DNA of 64,000 bases from Vespa crabro (Eukaryota; Arthropoda; Insecta; Hymenoptera; Vespidae), in contig NC_060978.1 of NCBI RefSeq assembly GCF_910589235.1, forward strand, positions 2,632,377-2,696,376, in the 5' to 3' direction. Position 1 is the stretch's first letter. Every line of letters begins with the position of its first letter. Both the position numbers and the translations under genes were made by a program. Of this stretch, positions 26,442-37,010 are shown one piece after another. A model generated the notes under the pieces. It saw only the letters and a program-made list of their open reading frames with translations. It was not told the origin of the DNA and ran no database searches.

Positions 26442-26646
26442 GTTTCTGTCTGTCTCTCTTTCTCTTCCATTGTCTTTCATTCTCTATCTATCTCTTTCTT
26501 ACTATTCGTCTGTCTTCTTCTCTTTATCTATCTGTCATTCCGTAGGTCTCTCTCTCTCTCTCTCTCTCTCCACTTCTATCTATCTATCTTTCTCTCTTTG
26601 TCTTTCCACCAATCTATCTCACTTTCTTTCTATCTTGACGTTTCAG
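26360..26646 (+). repeat. 280-bp polypyrimidine tract ending in AG
   Basis: A pure (CT)n array at 26386-26436 continues as degenerate pyrimidine sequence (TCTG, TTTC, CTAT variants, CT again at 26550-26572) for almost 290 bases and ends in GACGTTTCAG. As a splicing signal this would be a greatly oversized polypyrimidine tract. As DNA it is a long homopurine-homopyrimidine block able to form triplex structure. The sequence right after the AG is complex and open (see 26647-26749). Confidence 0.85.
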
Positions 26647-26749
26647 AAGAGATGAATCGAAACACACAGCAAAGTCGAGAACGTCAGACTCGTTTCATCT
26701 AAGAACGTTCGGCAACATGGACGGAACGTGGATGGGATTCCATTATTGA
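26647..26749 (+). CDS. Candidate terminal exon after long pyrimidine tract
   Basis: The exon would start immediately after TTTCAG. Its first base completes a previous codon and 33 codons follow to TGA, ending in NMDGTWMGFHY. A second frame is open for 18 codons and holds an ATG. The sequence is not repetitive and is G+C-richer than its flanks. No start codon, domain or family is visible in the longer frame, and the run is short enough to be chance. Confidence 0.2.
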
Positions 26750-26819
26750 AAAATTCGTTGCTTTTTGTCGTTCATCGTTTTGAACAAATTTTTCGTCTTA
26801 TTTCATTCTCTTTTTTTTT

Positions 26820-26823
<4 letters not shown>

Positions 26824-26888
<65 letters not shown>
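26824..26888 (+). repeat. (GA)n microsatellite, 65 bp
   Basis: One of the longest pure GA arrays here, followed by (CA)n at 26904-26920. It is the reverse complement of the (CT)n array 390 bp upstream at 26386-26436, so the pair could form a long-range stem enclosing the candidate exon at 26647-26749. Confidence 0.95.
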
Positions 26889-26890
<2 letters not shown>

Positions 26891-27322
26891 CTTATACGCG
26901 AACACACACACACACACACAAATGTAAGATCGATGCGAACAGGCCGATCGAGAAATAGAAAAAGAGGCATTTACGAAAAGGTCAGATTGACGTAGCGATT
27001 GTCGCGCTAGGTTCGATGGATCGCACCTTTATAGGAAGAAAATTGTATTTTTATCGGTTCGAATGAGGTACGCTTAGAAAAGAAAGTTTACTCATGACCA
27101 ACATTAAAAATTTCATTCCCCTTTCTCTTTCTCTTGAACAGAGAATTTCACTTGCACGCACGAACGAGACGCGTGCACCGAAATTCTATTACCGTTTATA
27201 AGGGGCATTTAAATATCTCTTTCTTTTCACGTTTCTCTTCGTTCTTTTTATAATTTTCTTTTTTAAATATAAATTTTCGTTTTATCCTTTTATCGATTCT
27301 CCTTCTTTCCATCTCTCTTTTC

Positions 27323-27364
<42 letters not shown>

Positions 27365-29710
27365 TTTTTTCATTTCTTTTTTCTTTCTTTCTTTTTCTTG
27401 TTTCACATTTTTTATTTTCTTTTTTGTTCTTTTTTCATTTCTACTTCATCTCCATTCATTCATTTTATTATTTCATTCCTTAGTAATGAATTTTTCTTAC
27501 TTTAAAGAAGTATGAAAGAAAAATAATACGTCATCCAATTAAATATTATATTTTAAAGAAACAAGCTTGTTTTTCGTAATTACATAAGAGGTACCATGTA
27601 TTACATTTAATTTATCTTTCAATCGTTCGAACAAGTTAAGGACACGTAATAGTCGAAGATCCAAACAATTTCTAACTTCTTAAACTATCGGAAAAATGAG
27701 AGATTAAAAAGAATTTACAAAGTTTCAAAGAGAAAGAGAGAGAGAGAGAGAGCGAGAGAAACCGATATCTTACGCCATAATTTCTATCTTACGTCTAACT
27801 TCTTGTATCTTCACTCTTCCTTGTCAGAGAAACTTCTCAGCGTAGAAGAAGAAAAAAAAAAACAAGAAAAAAAAGAAGAAGAAAAGAAAAAGGAACAGAA
27901 AAAATTTCTTCCCTATGTTTACAAAATATTTCAAAAAAGTTTACTTTGTCAAAAGTAGTAACATGTTCGAATATGTAACCATAATATAACCGGCTCTCAT
28001 GTACAGATCCATCATTTTACGAAGATATCAAATCCGTTTTAAGCCATAAAGAAATCCTCACGCACGTATCCCTTTAGATTTATATCAATACCGAAGGGAT
28101 AAATGGGAAAAGAAGAAATCGACGGGACGGTGACCTTCGTATTTCCAGGGAAAAGAAGAAGAAGAAGAAAAAGAAAGAAAAAAAGAAAGAAAGGAAAAAA
28201 GAAAGAAAGAAAAAAATGTTTTTCGCTTCCATTATCCCATATGTCAAGCACATACTGGCGTCACGTATTGGATTCGCACGGATTCCTCTCCATTTGCATA
28301 TCAAATTTAGAGGAGACAAAGGAGGAACGGAAAATCGAGGATGGAAAAATGCGGAAGCTTGCGTTGCCCTATGTTAAAAGGGAGCATCTCGAATTTCGAG
28401 TAAAGAAACTGCAAATTTGTTACACAAAAAGAAAAAAAAAAAAACAAGATAAAAAAGAGAGAAAGATAGATATTAAAATCAAACGAACAAAAAAAAAAGA
28501 AGAAAGAAAGACAGAGAAGAGGAAATAAATACGAATATAGAGAAGATCGTAAAGAGAAAGTAAATATCGATATAATTGATATTTAATCATAATGAAAGCC
28601 TTCGAATGATCTGATCTCGAATTGATCTTTCTTAAAGTTATAATATAGAAAGAAAAATCGTGGTCTAGGAAAAAAAGGAAAGCAACGATATCGAGAAAAA
28701 AAATCTATGAACGTGGCCATTTCTTCGAGGGCTATATCGAGGGCTTTTTTCTTTTTTTCCTTTTTTTTTTTTTTTATTCCATCGAACAGATATATCTCGC
28801 GATGGTAATGGAAAAGGAGGATGTCCAAGGGAACCCGATAAGAGTTGGTAAAAGCCAAAAGAGATCTTCCAGTGTGTCGAAATGAACGAGAAGAGATGTG
28901 CGAACTTTTACATTCCTCGTATTCATTCTCACCTCCCACCATCTTTCAATCGTTGGCTTTTGCCTGCGAATATGGTATCAAGTCGTGAAATTCTAAAGAA
29001 AAGAGGAAGAAGATGAGGAGGAAGAGGAAGAAGAAACAGAATAAAGAAAAGAGAGAAAGGAAAAAAAAAGGAAAATAGATATGACAGAAAAAGATGTCGG
29101 TGGGAGTTAAGGGGATTGAAAAAAGTCGATAGAAAAGGATGTCTTCGTAAAGGTGAGAAAAGCTTCGAAACGAGACAAGGAGGCACCGAAGCTGCGGTTT
29201 TCATACGTTTTAGCATTTTACACCAATGAGAAAAGATTTCTCCTTCCACAATCCTAGCAACCAACCTTCCTCCTCCTTCTCCTTTCTCTTCATTTTCCAC
29301 AAGCACCATTTTCTAGCTCTTTTTCAATTCTACTTCTCTTTTTTTCGCCACGTTCACCATGCATAAATATAATGCAGATGTCAAAGTATGGTAAAAGGTA
29401 GCTTCGATAAAAGCCAAGTTGCTATACAGTCATCGTAATATTGCGTATACCTAAGTGGTAGTATACAGGTATGTGTGTGTGTTTTTTATGAATGTGTTAG
29501 TCGTCTCTCTATGTTTATTATGGAGGGTAGAAAAGTAAGAAGAATAAGGGATGAGAACGAAGGGCGATAGAGTCGCGACGCATGAACCACAGGGAACTTA
29601 CGAATAATATTGATATTAACAGGAACGCTAATTAACGTTCATTGCTTTCTCTTTTTTTGCTCGACGGTCGTTGTTAGATTAAAACATACGAATCACCCTC
29701 ATGCCCTTTT

Positions 29711-29747
<37 letters not shown>

Positions 29748-30227
29748 TCATGTACACAGAGAACCGTACATAAAGATGTCGAAAAGTCTAACGAACGAGA
29801 GCAAATAATCGGATATATAAACGCGAAGGAATAAGTACGAACGAAATCGAAAAATTCATGGTTCTCTATTTATCACGATATCGTACGACACGCTTAATAA
29901 TTATGTTAATTACGATGAAAAAAATAGGGAAAAAAATTTACTCATCCATTTTGAGAATTTACGCTTTCATTTTGATCAGAGAGAAACGTATAACTAAATT
30001 GCGAAATCATCGACGTTATTGAACATAACGTTCGATGAAAATTACATCATCATTTTCTTCGGTTTTTGTCGATTCGGGTCTATGAAAATTACCACGCTAC
30101 GATCGATATATTAGTAAAATCTCGTTAAAAGGAAATAATTCACGAGATCGAATGGGAGAACAATTATGCTAAATGTATTTATCAACGTTAACGAGAATTA
30201 CATTTCTATTGGAGAACAAATTGAACA

Positions 30228-30269
<42 letters not shown>

Positions 30270-30430
30270 CCGTAGTTAACTAGTTTTCTCATTCACAGTA
30301 ACATGAAACTATATATCAGAGAGCACAAAGAAACCATGAACATCAGCAAATGTCGTATGTGTTCATTTGTCTGATGCATCCGTCGCCTTAACACATGATG
30401 TGACATAGAAGGAAACTTGTGTGTGAGAAA

Positions 30431-30498
30431 TAGAGAGAGATAGAGAGATAGAGAGATAAAGAGATAGAGAGATAGAGAGATAGAGAGAGAGAGAGAGA
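30431..30498 (+). repeat. GATAGAGA octanucleotide-like repeat
   Basis: Regularly spaced GATAGAGA units (about seven) form a higher-order GA/GATA array, placing GATA cores at 8-bp intervals. Confidence 0.85.
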
Positions 30499-31030
30499 TA
30501 AAATAGAAATTAGGTAAAGGTAAGGGTAAATAAGGTGAGGGTTAAAGGGAAACTTGTTCTCTTTCCCTCTCTCTCTCTCTGTGTTTCCCTCTTACACTAT
30601 GTTATAGTCGACGAATGGCGGACTCCATTACAGGTTTCCAACGTAAATCGGCGTTAGTCCAGGATTAGGCCTTTGCGTTAGATTCTGTAATTATCGTCCC
30701 TTTGCCCCTTTTACATCTACGAAAGGGTTTAGAAACCTATGTGCGCGTGCACTTAGGAGTATCCACATTACATACGTTAATTGGCTCACCGAAGGACTTA
30801 AGCTGGACGATCAAATAGTACTCAATTTTCTCTTCCTTCCTGTGTCTTTAGGATATTATATATAAAAGATACTGTAAAGAGAATTTTTCTTTTTTTCTTT
30901 CTTTTTTTTTTTTTTCTTTTTTTTTTCTAAATAAATTATACGCCTTTACGTTCATGTAAGATCTCTACGACATATTTGGATTCAAGAAGATCTCGTTAGA
31001 CGGAATAACGGATATATTTCTTTCTTTCAG

Positions 31031-31124
31031 GATATCATGCTCGAAAGAAGAGAATACACTGGATTATCCTGAAGGAGCAAGAACGAGATTAAAAGAGTGC
31101 CTCTGGCATTGTCTACGAAATTGA
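31031..31124 (+). CDS. Candidate short terminal exon, Cys-containing peptide
   Basis: TATTTCTTTCTTTCAG is an excellent 3' splice site ending at 31030. The first exon base completes a codon, then 30 codons run to TGA. The peptide has three Cys and a mixed-charge sequence (SCSKEENTLDYPEG, then LKECLWHC). The other two frames are also open for 13 and 20 codons, so frame choice is uncertain. No upstream exon could be joined with confidence. The protein is not recognised. Confidence 0.25.
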
Positions 31125-31510
31125 GCCAAGAATTTCTTCCTTCCCTTTTTTTTCTCTCTCTCCCCACCCCCATTCCCCTTCCCCTTACCCGAAAAAAGCA
31201 AGAGATTTCATATTTTTCTTCTCAACCTTTACATAAACTTAACGTCGGGATATGCTTTTACTCTTACACTCGACGAGAGAAGAAAAACGCGTTCTCATAT
31301 ATTTTTCGGCGGTGATGCTTGTTCGAGATAAACAAAAATTGTAAGAGACGTTGGTATATTTCAACGAGCTTGTAAAGTTAAGAAAAAGAAAGAGAGAAAG
31401 AGAGAACGAAATACAAACAGAAAGGTGAGATCCTCTTTTCCACAAGGGACCACGAACACAATTTTTGATATATACCGAAGAACGTATGACTATTCTCCGT
31501 ATCTCTCTTA

Positions 31511-31542
<32 letters not shown>

Positions 31543-31843
31543 AAAGTCAAAGGTATCAATACGTTCGATAAAAATTTCTCATGTCTCTACGTGGTTATCA
31601 AGACGTACAACATAAATTGTAATCCATAAACTGTTCCCTCTCTCTCTCTTTTCTTTATATCGACGAAATAGTAAGACACGTCAACGCGCATCTCTGTAAA
31701 TTCTTGATAAAAGAAGAATAGTACTGTAATCTAACGCCGCATCTATCGTCCTACAGTAGTCTCTATATATGTACCCCGACTTCATCCATATATCTGTGAA
31801 CATATATACGATATACGTATATGCGTGTATATGCATGTGTGTA

Positions 31844-31871
31844 TATTTGTGTGTGTGTGTGTGTGTGTGTG
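31844..31871 (+). repeat. (GT)n microsatellite
   Basis: About 28 bp of GT with one interruption, ending directly at the G+C-rich segment that holds the candidate first exon at 31955-32066. Confidence 0.9.
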
Positions 31872-31952
31872 AGTCGGCGAGTGCGAAGAAGCTGCTAGTA
31901 GACGACGGCTGCTAGCTAGAGCAAAGTAATAAGAGCTTCGCGTTACTTCGAG

Positions 31953-31957
31953 TCAGT
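31953..31957 (+). promoter_or_regulatory. Arthropod-type initiator TCAGT
   Basis: TCAGTGG lies inside a 200-bp G+C-rich segment downstream of a GT repeat. Its A at 31955 would be the transcription start. No TATA box sits 30 bp upstream and no clear downstream promoter element follows. The motif is common by chance, so the call rests on its position upstream of a good donor. Confidence 0.25.
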
Positions 31958-32066
31958 GGATTATACACGGCCGCGTCGTATTTCATAGCTGCGAACCGCA
32001 TCGAAGTAGAGCAACCGGCGTTATTCGTGTTCACTTACGAAACCAGACAAACGAGACAGTGTGTTG
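31955..32066 (+). other. Candidate noncoding first exon with splice donor
   Basis: From the initiator A to 32066 the sequence is unusually rich in G+C and CpG and free of simple repeats. It ends in GTGTTG followed by GTAAGAAT, a good 5' splice site. All frames are short, so it would be a 5' untranslated exon of about 112 bases. Immediately after the donor the sequence returns to A+T-rich intron-like DNA. The partner exon cannot be identified inside the window. Confidence 0.3.
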
Positions 32067-32970
32067 GTAAGAATAGAAAGAAGAAAAGGGATGAGAAAAG
32101 ACGTGAAAGATAATACACGGCCACATTATTTATTTATCTTACGAATTACACGTATTAATAGTTTATTAATGTCGATTAAATTTATTATTTTAAATTTCAT
32201 TCCTATTTCTTTTCTTTTCTTTCTTCCGTTTTTTTTTTTTTTTTTTTTACAACAAATTTTATTAAATCGAATCAAAATTGATATTAATCATCATCTTGAA
32301 AATTTTACGTATATGTTTAATTACGAATTAATTAAAAGGCATAAATCTTGCACAGTCACCGTTCCAAGCGGACGTCGTATTATAGGAACAAGAAAATACC
32401 CCAAAACATGTATTACACATACTTCATGGATCTCTCTGACTTAAAGGTTGAACCATCGTGGGGTTGCTCTTTATGAATCTACGTACGCGTTAAGCACGCT
32501 AAACAGTGAATCGTTTGTTTGCACTATTGCTTGAACTTCCACTCTCTAGATCCATAGAACTTGACGCATTGTAATCTTCTGCCGTAATTAATCCTTTATG
32601 GTTGTAATACCGTTGTGGAATTGTCGTATGGCATTTCGACGATCCTCCCTTCCTCTAATCTCTTCGTCTGATAAGAAAGCAATGACAACGAAAAGGATGA
32701 TGACAAATAATGATGACGAGAAGAGTATCCTTGTTATTTCCTAAATTCTATATAATATATATATATATTTGCCTTTTTATTTGTTTATTTTTCTTTTTCT
32801 TTTCTTTTCTTTTTTTTGTTCTTTTCTTATTCCTTCAGAAAAAAAATATCTTTCATGCAAAATGAAAAGCATCATTTTTCGAAAGAGTTATAATAAAAAG
32901 TATATACACCTGATTCTTTTGTATATAAGACAAGAGATAAAGAGAGAGAGAAAGAGAGGGAGGGAGGGAG

Positions 32971-33008
<38 letters not shown>

Positions 33009-33319
33009 GGAAAAAGAAGTCGTATAAAACATCGCATCTGTTGCTTAGCAAAGCAGAAATAATAACGCGACTCTTATCTGTATGAAAACTGGAACACAAT
33101 GCGGAATTCTTCTAGAAAAGCTTTTCGACTCGATTCAACGGAGTTCGGTTGAATCTGTCATGCCACGAAAAGCTTGATATTTTTTGCAAAATAAAACAAA
33201 GAAATAGAGGAAGGAATTAAGAGAAAAAAGAAAAAAAAAAGGAAAAGAAAAACAGAAAATAGAAAAGAAGGAGAAGAACGAAGAAAATTGTAATTTGTTC
33301 GAATTAAATATCGCTGATC

Positions 33320-33371
<52 letters not shown>

Positions 33372-33480
33372 AAAAGAGAGAAATTATTTAACAAATTATT
33401 AAATAATTAATTATATGATAAGAAACAAGAGAAAACTTATCCATATGAGATGGGAAAATCATTAAAAAAATTTTATATAA
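32067..33480. other. A+T-rich DNA with repeats
   Basis: Contents: poly-T 32230-32248, a TA stretch near 32754-32768, T-rich 32775-32820 ending in a CAG acceptor-like site near 32838 with no useful frame behind it, GA/GGGA 32939-33007, A-rich 33215-33250, and (GA)n 33322-33372. The segment 32450-32740 has moderate G+C content and no supported feature. Confidence 0.55.
32957..32980 (+). repeat. GGGA array, G-quadruplex motif
   Basis: Five GGG runs separated by single A bases sit inside a (GA)n tract (32939-33007). This is a canonical short-loop G-quadruplex pattern on the plus strand. Confidence 0.85.
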
Positions 33481-34330
33481 CAATTATTTATAACAAATTG
33501 TTTATAACAAATTGTTTATAACAAATTGTTTATAACAAATTGTTTATAATAAATTGTTTAATGATTATCGTGTCAAGATAAGAAAATAAATACAAATATC
33601 TTGTAAAAAGTTGTTTTGTACAAAATTTCTAATAAAATTGTTTATAACAAATTGTTTATAACAAATTGTTTATAATATTCTAAAATAATTATTGTTACAG
33701 TAAAAAGATAAACGAACAATTTCCTCTTAAAAAGTTGTTTTGTACAAAATTTCTAATAAAATTGTTTATAACAAATTGTTTATAACAAATTGTTTATAAC
33801 ATTCTTAAATAATTATTGTTACAGTAAGAAGATAAACGAACAATTTCCTCTTAAAAAGTTAATCGGTAAAAAATTTGTTATAAAATTGTTTATAACAAAT
33901 TGTTTATAACAAATTGTTTATAGCGTATTGATAAATAATTATTTGCACGGCCAAGGAAATAATAACGAATTTCCCCTAAAAAGTTACTTTGTAAAAAATT
34001 ATTTATAATCAATTGTTTATAACAAATTGTTTATAACAAATTGTTTATAACAAATTGTTTATAACAAATTATTTATAAAGAATCGTTAAACAATTATTTG
34101 TATCGTAAAAGATTTCATTGGAGAAAGGTTAAGTTGAAAAAAATCTTTTGTTAAAATTGTTTATAACAAATTGTTTATAACAAATTGTTTATAACAAATT
34201 GTTAACAAAATTATTGCAAATATAGTAACAATAATGAACAAAACTTTGTTCCTTGAGTTTTTAATTAACGAAAAAATTATTTATAGAAATTGTTTATAAC
34301 AAATTGTTTATAACAAATTGTTAATAATTA
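33481..34330. repeat. Two-level satellite: 14-bp unit in seven blocks
   Basis: The 14-bp unit ATTGTTTATAACAA occurs about 27 times in seven blocks beginning near 33481, 33637, 33761, 33885, 33998, 34156 and 34276. Each block has 3-6 units. The spacers are themselves related: AAAAGTTGTTTTGTACAAAA recurs before blocks 2 and 3, and AATAATTATTGTTACAGTAA after them, so the repeating module is about 120-125 bp. Each unit has dyad symmetry (TTGTT-TAT-AACAA), and unit junctions give AACAAATTGTT. ATAAACA on the opposite strand fits the forkhead consensus RYAAAYA, and AACAAT/ATTGTT fits a SOX core. Some units are mutated (ATTATTTATAA). Function unknown. Confidence 0.95.
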
Positions 34331-35207
34331 TTAACGATGTGACGTGAAAATAAACAAAAAAATTTCCATTAAAATGGCCTTGATTTGAAGTCTCTACGAT
34401 TATTGGTTCCCGAAATATATCGATTTATAGGAATTATATTTACGTTGTCCTATTGACCTACATAATTTCTTTAATAAGTCTCTGACCCAGTGACCTATAT
34501 AAATTCTTGGAATTTACGCACGCTCGTAGTATTTTTACTACGATTCGTAGTACTACTACTACTACTACTACTACTACGACAAATAGTATGTACAAAATGG
34601 GGTAATGAAATCATGAATGACAAACTTTAAACGATTATATCTCTGGAATGAAAGATCGTAGAGACATGAAAAAAACACCATTTTAAAGGGGAAAATGCCC
34701 TCTTTTTATCTATGCATTCGGTTACTATCGATATAATAGAATTGATATCGCATATTTTAGATTATCATATAAAAGTGAACAGCTTTACGTTTATATACAG
34801 AGCTTTACGTTATTTTCTACTACGGATGTAATAGCAACAATGCAATTTCATTTATGGTAATACAAAAAATTATGCAGTGATACACACACACACAGGCACA
34901 CACACATACACAGGCACGCACGCACACACACATAAACACATGTAGGACGAGAAAGGATTGCTGGTGGAATAATTTTTTTCAGCATATTATACAAAGATTC
35001 GAGCAGGATTGATCTAAAAAAAACTAGAACGAGAGTTTTCCTCTCGTTTTTCCTTGGTAACCGGCGTCATTTTTCATATATGCTGCTTTCGACGAGTCCT
35101 CGATCGTACTATTTCTCTTCGTATGCTTTTTTGCTTATATTTTGTCCTGCTTTTGAGATGAATGCAGATAAATCTGTACGATTTTTTTTTTTTTTTTTTT
35201 CCTATAG
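34331..35207. other. A+T-rich DNA with ACT and CA repeats
   Basis: Contains (ACT)n at 34547-34577 and interrupted (CA)n at 34883-34932. At 34983 a CAG acceptor-like site follows a T run (AATAATTTTTTTCAG). A frame behind it stays open until 35241 with an ATG at 35080, but it becomes poly-Phe through the poly-T at 35182-35200. Confidence 0.5.
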
Positions 35208-35440
35208 AAAATATGAGCAATCCGGCCTATCAGAACGATGAACAAGAAAAAAAAAAAAAGAGAAAGAAAAAGAAAAAGGAAAAGAAAGAAAAAAAAAAGG
35301 AAGAAAAAAAGAAACTCCAGGCGATATTTTCATATCTGTTAAGAAAAATCTTCCTACCGAAAAATTTATCGAAATTTTCGAGCTTTTCAGAAAGAATCAC
35401 TCGGCTCAGCTGTGTGTATCTCGAAGCTTGTCGAGCATAA
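35208..35440 (+). CDS. Candidate exon, Lys-rich protein
   Basis: A 19-base T run followed by CCTATAG is a strong 3' splice site. An ATG with A at -3 lies at 35213. The frame starts MSNPAYQNDEQE, passes through about 25 Lys/Glu/Arg residues encoded by an A/G-rich repeat, then returns to mixed sequence (LQAIFSYLLRKIFLPKN and on to CVYLEACRA) before its stop. The complex segments on both sides of the repeat share one frame, which favours coding. No domain or family is recognised. Against it, the opposite strand is also open through most of this stretch. Confidence 0.25.
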
Positions 35441-35526
35441 AGAAGAAAAACGTTTGCATTTTTCAAAAGACACGCGTATTATTTCACCGTTGATTCCTTC
35501 TCTCGAGAATAGAAGAAGGAAGAAAA

Positions 35527-35573
35527 GCTAGAAAAGACAAGCTAGAAAAGACAAGCTAGAAAAGACAAGCTAG
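35527..35573 (+). repeat. 14-bp tandem repeat, three copies
   Basis: GCTAGAAAAGACAA is repeated three times without error, followed by a partial GCTAG. It is unrelated in sequence to the 14-bp satellite 1.2 kb upstream. Confidence 0.95.
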
Positions 35574-36076
35574 CTTCCCAAAAAGGAATCGCGTTTGCAT
35601 CCCCCTTCTGGCCTTCGTTCTATGCGGTGCAGTCATGCATCGATAATGCATTGCCGCATAGCTTATGCAAGGGAGAATACAAGCTTTACAATCAGCCTGG
35701 TCTTTGCAACTGCGAATACCGCGTTGAACTTTATACGCATGGCAAAATTCAACGATCTTAAATCGTCTTATCGTAAGACACATTAACAGAGATTGCGGCC
35801 GAGGAAAAGCTGATAACCAAGCATGCATTCTATTTCATGCTAATCTAAACGCTTACACATTTCAAACAAAGGGAAGAGATAGGTAAATAGATAGAAATAG
35901 AGATAGATAGATAGATGGATGGATACAAAGAGAGAAAGAGAGAAATAAGGATCAAATTTGAAATTCAAGATCTTTCTCGAAAAATGAAAGGTAAAGAAAA
36001 AGAAGGCTTTCACTTTGTTTCATCGTTACGTTAATTTTTAAAGAAAAGTTCGAAAGGCGATCGACTTTCGCTTCTT
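35574..36076. other. Island then GATA repeat, no confident gene
   Basis: 35590-35830 is an island without microsatellites. Both strands carry open frames: 63 codons plus at 35595-35786 and 90 codons minus at 35556-35828, the latter with six Cys. No splice site or start context favours either. (GATA)n with GATG variants lies at 35881-35920. Confidence 0.4.
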
Positions 36077-36520
36077 TCATTGTACATTTCTGTTTGCTTT
36101 CATCTTACGATTGAAAGAATAAATGTTGATCAAGAAAGAGATCGTTAACTCGTCAATCAAGTTAAACTGGATCACGTATTCGATGATATTTTCTTTTTCT
36201 TCACTTTTTACATTCTCCTTTTTTACGTCTCGAAAAATGACGTCTCTCGGTTTAAACGGAACATCCGTTTTGCTCTTGGTCGAAGGTTCATTCGTTCCAT
36301 CCTTCGAAAGATCTCTACGGGAGAGTTTCTTTTGTCGCGTAAACGGACCGGAAAAATCGTATGGCGGTCTTACGTCTTTTCTTGGTCGCTGCACATTTTC
36401 AAGCCTCGGAATCGGACGAAGAAACCATAGCTTTCTGCTACAGGCAACGAAACTGCCATTTGTAAGAAGACACGCATACCTTGTTCTCGACGCAATTCGA
36501 AGAATTATATCAGAGTACAT
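36077..36520 (-). CDS. Hypothetical protein, 147 codons
   Basis: This is the longest frame in the window that contains no translated microsatellite. It starts at an ATG with A at -3 and has a basic, hydrophilic middle (KKLSRRDLSKDGTNEPSTKS) and a hydrophobic stretch near the C-terminus. The first 40 residues are Arg-rich and low in acidic residues, as in some mitochondrial presequences, but that is inference. The plus strand is open across 36123-36560 as well, so openness alone proves little. AAG|GTATGC near the 14th codon and CCTGTAG near codon 27 could be splice sites. No family recognised. Confidence 0.3.
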   Translation of the reverse strand: MYSDIILRIASRTRYACLLTNGSFVACSRKLWFLRPIPRLENVQRPRKDVRPPYDFSGPFTRQKKLSRRDLSKDGTNEPSTKSKTDVPFKPRDVIFRDVKKENVKSEEKENIIEYVIQFNLIDELTISFLINIYSFNRKMKANRNVQ

Positions 36521-36957
36521 TATATCCTTCGAAATATTACGATCGTTTGTAAAATCCTAAAAGATTCTTCGGATTATTCTTTTAAATAAGACATACGATA
36601 TAGAAAGAAACGCGTCATTGATATATTTTATAAGATAGAAAACAAGAAAACAAAAAAGAAAGAAGAAGAAACGATAAAACATACGGTATAGAAAATTCAA
36701 GAGAATATATTGTAAAAATTTTTCAAGTGCAATAGTTATACGATATTATTATAGGAGAAGGATTAATGATAATTATTTCAAAGTTTTTGATTAGATAGAA
36801 ACATATCTAAGGACTTATATGAGGACTCCCGACGATTTACGCATGTCAGCCACCTCGAATTAATTCGTGATGCTCTACGAAGAGGCAACCCCTACCTTTG
36901 GTGAACATTACTGAATCGTGAGCTTGCTCTCTATCTCTGTCTCTATCTCTCTCCATT

Positions 36958-36997
<40 letters not shown>

Positions 36998-37010
36998 TCT
37001 TTTGAATCAG
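36521..37010 (+). other. A+T-rich DNA ending in a (CT)n 3' splice-like site
   Basis: No gene is seen in 36521-36920. From 36920 a degenerate CT stretch becomes pure (CT)n at 36960-36990, then CACTCTCTCTTTTGAATCAG, which is the proposed acceptor of the next feature. Confidence 0.6.

Larger units (their letters stand above)
26750..31030. other. Repeats and islands, no confident gene
   Basis: Repeats: (GA)n 26824-26888 then (CA)n 26904-26920, (TA)n 27325-27360, (GA)n 27734-27760, purine-rich 27845-27905 and 28150-28215, (CT)n 29715-29745 and 30232-30262, GA/GATA 30431-30498, T-rich 30890-30928. The minus strand has a 126-codon frame at 28929-29309 with a good start context (AAAATGG), but its second half is Phe/Leu from a pyrimidine tract. 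CAG|GTATGT near 29466 is a donor match without a supported exon. TATATATAAAAG at 30857-30868 is a TATA match. 29840-30200 shows nothing notable. Confidence 0.5.

Noticed and set aside
27000..27040. tRNA B-box-like GGTTCGATGG
   Set aside because: It does not match GGTTCGANTCC, and no A box or cloverleaf arms surround it. No tRNA was found elsewhere either.
28929..29309. 126-codon minus-strand ATG frame with a strong start context
   Set aside because: The first 70 residues are mixed, but the remainder is Phe/Leu/Pro from pyrimidine repeat and no promoter or splice site supports it. Mentioned in the block entry only.
30615..30668. 17-codon ATG frame starting MADSITGF in a G+C island
   Set aside because: It is too short to distinguish from chance, and the possible donors inside it do not link convincingly to the acceptor at 31030.
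33481..34330. CRISPR-like repeat and spacer pattern
   Set aside because: The blocks contain tandem 14-mers, the spacers are homologous to each other, and the DNA is eukaryotic. This is a satellite with higher-order structure, not a CRISPR array.
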